From positions 310,001 through 374,000 of the forward strand of contig NZ_JABJRC010000004.1 of assembly GCF_013131805.1 (NCBI RefSeq): 64,000 bases of DNA, given 5' to 3'. Positions 59,193 to 64,000 of the stretch are shown here, one piece after another. Position 1 is the first letter of the stretch, and each line of letters starts with the position of its first letter. The notes beneath the pieces are model-generated. The model saw only the letters and a program-made list of their open reading frames with translations, searched no databases and was not told the origin of the DNA. A program made the translations under genes and the position numbers. The stretch comes from Kribbella sandramycini. GTDB lineage: Bacteria > Actinomycetota > Actinomycetes > Propionibacteriales > Kribbellaceae.

Positions 59193-60780
59193 TCCGCGGC
59201 ACGCGGGCCTCCACGACATCGATTCCGGCAACAGTCGGCGCCAGCGCAGCGCGCAGCGCGTCCGGCGTCTCGACCAGTTGGTACGGCGTACCACTGGCCG
59301 CGCAGAGTGCGGACAGGTCCGTGTTGTGCGGGGTGCCGAAGACACGCTCGAAGTGCGTCGCGTGATTCGGATCGCCCTGCTCGAGGGTGGAGAAGATCCC
59401 GCCGCCGTTGTCGTTGACCACGACGATCCGGAGATCCGGCCGGGCCTCGTCGGGCCCGATGATCAGGCCGCTGGCGTCGTGCAGGAAGGCCAGGTCGCCG
59501 ATCAGCGCGTACGTCGGCCCGGCGTTCGCCAGGGCGGCGCCGACGGCGGTGGAGATGGTGCCGTCGATCCCGGCCAGGCCGCGGTTCGCGACCGTGCGGA
59601 TCGGCACCACCGGCGCGAGGTCGAGATCCCGGATCGGGTTCGAGGAGGCGACGACGAGCATCCCGTCGGCGCCGGCGGCCGCGCCGACGATCGCCGCGAT
59701 GGCCGGGCCGGTGAGACTGTCGGCGAGTACCTTGTCGATGGCCGGGCGGGCCAGCTGATCGGCGTGCTGCCATCTTTCCAACCAGTTGGTTGGATCAGGG
59801 CCGGACACCTCCACCCCGGTGACGACCGCGGCGGCGCGCCGGGCCGGATCGGCCCACGGGCCGGTCGGGGCGACCACGATCACCTCGACCTCCGGCTGGG
59901 CCAGCAGTTTCGCGACCGGCCGCGAGAGCGTCGGGTGCCCGAACACCAGCACCCGTTCGATCTCCGCCGCCAAATCACTTGCCTGCAGCAACAATCGGTA
60001 CGCCGAGACGACGGCCGGCCCGGTCCGGGCGCGACTCGACGGCTCGGCGAACAACGGCCAGTTCCCCGCCTCAGCCGCCAACCGGGCTGCCTGCGACGCG
60101 CCGTCGCCGGCCACCACCACCGTCTTCGGCCCCGGCGAAACAGTCGACAGCTGGCCGACCGCGGCGTGCACGGCGGTCCACGGGCCGGTGCTGCGTCCGC
60201 TCAACGGCTCCGGCCACTCCGGGCCATCAGTCGGCACCAGCGGCTCGGTCAGCGGGCAGTTCAGCTGCACCGGCCCCGGGTCGGCGGAACGAGCGCCGGT
60301 TGCGTTGGCCACTGCCCGCGCGACCTGTGAGCGCCAGTACGCGACCTGACCGATCTCCTGCACCGGCGTCCCGAACTCATGAAACAACCGGACTGCAGAG
60401 CCGAACACCTTCAGCTGGTCAGTTGTCTGGTTCGCACCGGTCCCCCGCAACGCAGGCGGCCGGTCAGCGCTCAGCACCACCAAGGGCAGCCCACTGTGCG
60501 ATGCCTCCAGGACCGCAGGGTGCAGGTTGGCCACTGCGGTGCCGGACGTCGTGACTACCGGCACCGGCAGCCCAGTCCCCCGAATCAGGCCAATGGCCAG
60601 GAACCCCGCCGTACGCTCGTCGATCCGGACGTGCAACCGCAGTCGCCCAGCCCGGTCCGCCTCAGCCAGTGCGAGAGCGAGCGGCGCGCTCCGCGACCCG
60701 GGGCAGACCACAGCCTCCCGGACGCCGCAGCGGATCAGTTCGTCGACCACTACGGTGGCAAACGCCGTAGACGGGTTCAT
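59140..60780 (-). CDS. menD: SEPHCHC synthase MenD
   Basis: 546-residue thiamine-diphosphate enzyme joining isochorismate and 2-oxoglutarate. N-terminal: LIRCGVREAVVCPGSRSAPL, RIDERTAGFLAIGL (catalytic glutamate region), GLPLVVLSADRPPALRGTGA and NQTTDQLKVFG. ThDP/metal site: TYALIGDLAFLHDASGL and VNDNGGGIFSTLEQ. ATG 60780 overlaps the menC stop. The 3' end overlaps the convergent gene by 53 bases, unusually long for this window. Confidence 0.96.
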   Translation of the reverse strand: MNPSTAFATVVVDELIRCGVREAVVCPGSRSAPLALALAEADRAGRLRLHVRIDERTAGFLAIGLIRGTGLPVPVVTTSGTAVANLHPAVLEASHSGLPLVVLSADRPPALRGTGANQTTDQLKVFGSAVRLFHEFGTPVQEIGQVAYWRSQVARAVANATGARSADPGPVQLNCPLTEPLVPTDGPEWPEPLSGRSTGPWTAVHAAVGQLSTVSPGPKTVVVAGDGASQAARLAAEAGNWPLFAEPSSRARTGPAVVSAYRLLLQASDLAAEIERVLVFGHPTLSRPVAKLLAQPEVEVIVVAPTGPWADPARRAAAVVTGVEVSGPDPTNWLERWQHADQLARPAIDKVLADSLTGPAIAAIVGAAAGADGMLVVASSNPIRDLDLAPVVPIRTVANRGLAGIDGTISTAVGAALANAGPTYALIGDLAFLHDASGLIIGPDEARPDLRIVVVNDNGGGIFSTLEQGDPNHATHFERVFGTPHNTDLSALCAASGTPYQLVETPDALRAALAPTVAGIDVVEARVPRTTHRQLAAELLAASVPD

Positions 60781-61703
60781 TCCGCACTCCTCTGTTGCAC
60801 TCGACTCAGGCGCTCTTCCCACACCGCATTCCGGTCCGCAGCGGCCCGGTTGGCAGCCAGCTGGTCCGGTGTGACCCGTCGTACCGGCAGAAAGCCGTCG
60901 ACGGGGAGCAGCGGTTCGCTGACAACCTCGCTGGTGAACATCGAGACTGTCGCCAGCCCGCAGGCGTAGGGCAGTTCAGGCAGCGCGGCCGCCAGAGCGA
61001 CGCCGGCCGCGATCCCGACCGACGTCTCCAGCGCAGAAGAGACCACGACCGGTAGACCGATCTGTTCCGCGATCTCGAGACAAGCGCGGACGCCGCCGAT
61101 CGGCTGCACCTTGAGGACCGCGATATCGGCCGCGTCGAGTTTCTTGACCAGCAACGGGTCCTCGGCCCGGCGGATCGATTCGTCTGCAGCGACGAGGACA
61201 TCGGTACGCCGCCGTACGGTCGCCAAATCCTCGACCGCGGCGCACGGCTGCTCGACGTACTCGAGTTCGAACCGCGACAGCTCACGCAACGCCCGCACGG
61301 CTTCATCGACCGACCACAGCCCGTTCGCATCGATGCGCACCTGGCCAGACCCGATCGCATCCCGCACGGCCGCAACCCGGGCAAGATCATCGGCGAGCGT
61401 CTGGCCCGGCTCGGCCACCTTCACCTTGGCCGTCCGGCAGCCAGAAGCTCGCACGAGCTCAGCCGCCCGCTCCGGCCCTACTGCGGGCACAGTGCAGTTC
61501 ACCGGGACGACGTCACGCACCGGCGCAGGCCAGCCGTCGTACGCCGCCTCCCGCGCAGCCCGCCACCACGAGACCGCGGTGGCGTCGTCGTAGTCCAGAA
61601 ACGGGCTCCACTCCGCCCAACCGGCCGGACCCTCGAACAGCATGCCCTCGCGGACAGTGATGCCGCGGAACTTGTTCTTCAGACCGATCGAGTACGTGAT
61701 CAC
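60777..61703 (-). CDS. menC: o-Succinylbenzoate synthase MenC
   Basis: 308-residue enolase-superfamily dehydratase. GTG 61703 lies in the menE stop. Active-site residues: the KxK pair in CRTAKVKVAEPGQ, metal ligands in QVRIDANGLWSVDEA (D), LEYVEQPCAAVEDL (E) and VLVAADESIRR (D), and the second lysine in IAVLKVQPIGGV. Forms a tight E-C-D operon on the minus strand. Confidence 0.95.
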   Translation of the reverse strand: MITYSIGLKNKFRGITVREGMLFEGPAGWAEWSPFLDYDDATAVSWWRAAREAAYDGWPAPVRDVVPVNCTVPAVGPERAAELVRASGCRTAKVKVAEPGQTLADDLARVAAVRDAIGSGQVRIDANGLWSVDEAVRALRELSRFELEYVEQPCAAVEDLATVRRRTDVLVAADESIRRAEDPLLVKKLDAADIAVLKVQPIGGVRACLEIAEQIGLPVVVSSALETSVGIAAGVALAAALPELPYACGLATVSMFTSEVVSEPLLPVDGFLPVRRVTPDQLAANRAAADRNAVWEERLSRVQQRSAE

Positions 61704-62764
61704 CGCAGCGCCTGCCGATCCACTTTGCCGGAGGCAAGCATCGGTACGGCGTCCAGCCGCCGCACCTCCCGCGGAGCCCACGTCCTGGGCAGCACCTCGG
61801 CCACAAAGGCCCGCAACTCGGCCAGACTCGGGTCGCCGACGACGTACGCGACCACTCGCGTCCCCCACTCCGCATCGGGGACGCCGAGCACCACGGCGTC
61901 CTTTACCTGCGGATGTTCGAGCAACCGGGCCTGAACGGTCGGCAGCGTGACGTTGACCCCACCGGAGATCACAACATCGTCAACCCGGCCGATCACCCGC
62001 AGCCGCCCGTCGACGAGCTCACCGCGGTCCTGAGTCCGGAACCAGCCGTCCTGCAGCACCTCGGGCTGCAACCGGTAGCCGGAGAACAACGTGTTGCCCT
62101 TGATCAGAATACGGCCGTCGTCGAGGTCGATCGACGTGCCGGTCAGCGGCAGCCCGGCGTACACACAGCCACTGCCGGTCTCGGTCATCCCGTACGCCGG
62201 GATCGCAGTCACTCCAGCCTCGGCCGCACGAGCCTTCAGCGGCTCCGGAGTAGGCGCACCACCGATCACAATCGCGTCGAACGACCGCAGCGCCACCAGA
62301 TCGGTCTCCAGGTAGCGGGCGAGCTGAGTGGGCACCATCGCGGTGTAGCGGCGAGCACCTGTCAGTCGGCCGGCAGCGGCGCTGAAGCTGTCGCCCAGCA
62401 GGACCGGCGACTCACCAGCGAGCAGTGAACGCGTCAGGATCTGGAGACCGCCGATGAAGTACGGCTTCATCGGCAGAAGCCACTGCCCGGGCCCGCCCAG
62501 CCGCTCGTGCGTAGCGTGCGCCGAGGCGACCAGGGCCTCCCGAGAGAGCGCCACGCCCTTCGGCTCCCCCGAAGACCCCGAGGTGGTCAGGACGACGGCA
62601 CAGTCGTCCGCCACTGGCTGCTCTGGGACCACTGCACGCCGTACGCGGTCTGCAGCGGCCGGATCGTCCGGTACCGGCGCGAACGGGGCACCGCCGTCCA
62701 GTACGCCGCGGAGCGCGGACAGCACGGCATCCGGCGTACCGGGGACCAGGCGCAGGGTAGACAT
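61700..62764 (-). CDS. menE: o-Succinylbenzoate-CoA ligase MenE
   Basis: 354-residue AMP-forming acyl-CoA synthetase, shorter than the ~450-490 of E. coli-type MenE but usual for actinobacteria. P-loop VLTTSGSSGEPKGVALSREA, AYGMTETGSGCVYAG, the GWFRTQDRGELVDGRLRVIG hinge and the C-terminal lysine in LASGKVDRQALR. First gene of the E-C-D operon, divergent from menA with a 63-base gap. Confidence 0.94.
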   Translation of the reverse strand: MSTLRLVPGTPDAVLSALRGVLDGGAPFAPVPDDPAAADRVRRAVVPEQPVADDCAVVLTTSGSSGEPKGVALSREALVASAHATHERLGGPGQWLLPMKPYFIGGLQILTRSLLAGESPVLLGDSFSAAAGRLTGARRYTAMVPTQLARYLETDLVALRSFDAIVIGGAPTPEPLKARAAEAGVTAIPAYGMTETGSGCVYAGLPLTGTSIDLDDGRILIKGNTLFSGYRLQPEVLQDGWFRTQDRGELVDGRLRVIGRVDDVVISGGVNVTLPTVQARLLEHPQVKDAVVLGVPDAEWGTRVVAYVVGDPSLAELRAFVAEVLPRTWAPREVRRLDAVPMLASGKVDRQALR

Positions 62765-62827
62765 GTCAGTCCGAGCGTACGACCCGGCGCTCCGACCACT
62801 GGTACCCGGCTGACAGAATCATTGCCC

Positions 62828-63700
62828 ATGGCCACCCCTGCCCAGTGGATCGAAGGCGCGCGGCCGCGCACGCTGCCCGCAGCCGTTGCTCCCGTCCTCG
62901 TCGGCACCGGCGCCGCCGCGTACCTCGGCGGCTTCGTCTGGTGGAAGGCGCTGCTAGCGCTCGGCGTCGCGCTGATGCTGCAGATCGGCGTGAACTACGC
63001 CAACGACTACAGCGACGGCATCCGCGGTACGGATGAGGTCCGGGTCGGCCCGTTGCGGCTGGTGGGCTCCAAGGTCGCCACACCGGGACAGGTGAAGACC
63101 GCAGCATTTACCTGCTTCGGTGTCGGCGCTGCGCTCGGCATCGTGCTCAGCGCGACCACCAGTTGGTGGCTGTTGGCCGTCGGTGCCGCCTCACTGGTCG
63201 GTGCGTGGTTCTACACCGGCGGCAAGCGCCCGTACGGCTACCGGGCGCTCGGCGAGGTCAGCGTCTTCCTCTTCTTCGGGCTGGTCGCCGTACTCGGTAC
63301 GACGTACGTCCAGGCCGAGAAGCTCAGCTGGGTGGCCGTAGCGGGCGCAGTGTCGGTCGGTGCGATCGCCTGCGCGCTGCTGGTCGCCAACAACCTCCGT
63401 GACATCCCGACCGACACTGTGACCGGCAAGCGCACGCTGGCCGTCGTACTGGGCGCGGCGAACTCACGGAAGCTCTACGCCGCGCTGATCGCGCTGGCCT
63501 TCGTCCTTGCAATCGCCTCGGCGTTGTCGACCCCCTGGGCGCTGCTGGCCTTCATCGCCGTCCCACTGGCCATCAAGGCGACCCGCATCGTGCTGAGCGA
63601 CGCCGTCGGCCCAGCACTGATCCCGGTACTGCAGGCGACCGGCATCACCGAGCTGGTGTACGCCGTCGGTCTCACCGCCGGTCTGTTCCTCGCGGCCTAG
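62828..63700 (+). CDS. menA: 1,4-Dihydroxy-2-naphthoate polyprenyltransferase MenA
   Basis: 290-residue UbiA-family membrane prenyltransferase with about eight helices, attaching the polyprenyl tail to DHNA. Aspartate-rich motifs NYANDYSDGIRGTD (near residue 60) and LVANNLRDIPTDTVTGKRTL (near 200). KVATPGQVKTAAF and WFYTGGKRPYGYRALGE are characteristic. The stop shares bases with the convergent stop of the next gene (CTAG). Confidence 0.95.
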   Translation: MATPAQWIEGARPRTLPAAVAPVLVGTGAAAYLGGFVWWKALLALGVALMLQIGVNYANDYSDGIRGTDEVRVGPLRLVGSKVATPGQVKTAAFTCFGVGAALGIVLSATTSWWLLAVGAASLVGAWFYTGGKRPYGYRALGEVSVFLFFGLVAVLGTTYVQAEKLSWVAVAGAVSVGAIACALLVANNLRDIPTDTVTGKRTLAVVLGAANSRKLYAALIALAFVLAIASALSTPWALLAFIAVPLAIKATRIVLSDAVGPALIPVLQATGITELVYAVGLTAGLFLAA

Positions 63701-64000
63701 GGCTCACGCCACTGGCCGGTGGTCGCGAAGTTCTCCAGCGTGGCCAGGTACGGCGTGATGTCGATCCCGCTCGTGCGCAGCCAGGCGTCGTCGTAGTAGG
63801 TGTTGCCGTAGCGCTCGCCGCTGTCGCAGAGCAGCGTGACGATCGAGCCGCGGACGCCGGTCCGCTGCATCTCCGCGGCCAGCCGGAGCGAACCCCAGAG
63901 GTTCGTACCGGTCGAACCGCCGACCAGGCGGCCGGTGACACGCGAGCAGAATCGCATCGCGGCGATCGAAGCGGCGTCCGGAACCGAGATCATCCGGTCC
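63697..64000 (-). CDS. PLP-dependent cysteine synthase-like protein (N-terminus beyond window edge)
   Basis: Only the C-terminal ~100 residues are present. They include the PLP-phosphate glycine loop (TGRLVGGSTGTNLWGSLRLA) and VTLLCDSGERYGNTYYDDAW, typical of actinobacterial cysteine-synthase-family proteins related to CysK/CysM. Frame is open to the right edge, so the true start is outside. Whether it is a cysteine synthase or a related beta-replacing enzyme cannot be told. Confidence 0.85.
   Translation of the reverse strand, partial: DRMISVPDAASIAAMRFCSRVTGRLVGGSTGTNLWGSLRLAAEMQRTGVRGSIVTLLCDSGERYGNTYYDDAWLRTSGIDITPYLATLENFATTGQWREP

Overview
The window is high-GC, densely packed DNA from an actinobacterium. 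The indications are near-exclusive G/C at codon third positions, many GTG and TTG starts, GTGA/ATGA stop-start overlaps, a LAL-type LuxR regulator, a SigE-type sigma factor, a polyprenol-phosphate-mannose-type glycosyltransferase and the classical menaquinone pathway. Gene content and style fit Propionibacteriales such as Kribbella, but the genus is an inference.

Layout. (1) 1-6371, minus strand: an incomplete second complex I cluster, nuoL(partial)-K-J-I-H, then a decayed NmrA/SnoaL gene on the other strand, then nuoC-B; its nuoA lies at 13928-14284. No nuoD, E, F or G belongs to this set. Close by, at 15340-18374, is a two-subunit 2-oxoacid:ferredoxin oxidoreductase (korAB), which suggests a ferredoxin-fed complex. 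(2) 6376-13700: an alpha/beta hydrolase, an NCS1 permease with its GntR regulator, three tandem tiny paralogous genes, and a 971-residue LuxR-type ATPase regulator. (3) 18404-33213: a mixed metabolic and regulatory region with VapBC, a HAD hydrolase, a lactate-monooxygenase-like flavoenzyme, two MFS pumps, DUF445, a secreted M15 peptidase whose 3' end is tandemly copied, a sigma factor with a membrane partner, RarD, a PhoX phosphatase behind a PHO-box-like repeat, and an Rrf2 regulator sharing an operator-like palindrome with the MFS-cupin unit that follows. (4) 33268-49752, minus strand: the complete 14-gene nuoA-N operon ending in a polyprenyl diphosphate synthase. (5) 49848-64000: menaquinone genes menJ, menG, menF, menD, menC, menE and menA, interspersed with an MBL hydrolase, two tandem GNAT genes, a PadR/ABC exporter locus damaged by a deletion, and a mannosyltransferase-like membrane protein. 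A PLP enzyme runs off the right edge.

How it fits together. The right half makes the quinone (the chorismate branch menF-D-C-E, prenyl tail synthase, MenA prenylation, MenG methylation, MenJ tail reduction) and the complex that reduces it (NDH-1). menB and menH are not in the window. The left half holds the alternative complex I that probably takes electrons from ferredoxin made by KorAB.

The least explained structures are two homologous long hairpins flanking menG (51320-51480 and 52189-52346). Every transition-type mismatch between their arms can form a G.U pair only if the plus strand is transcribed. The three small paralogous genes at 9559-10238 are the other unexplained unit.
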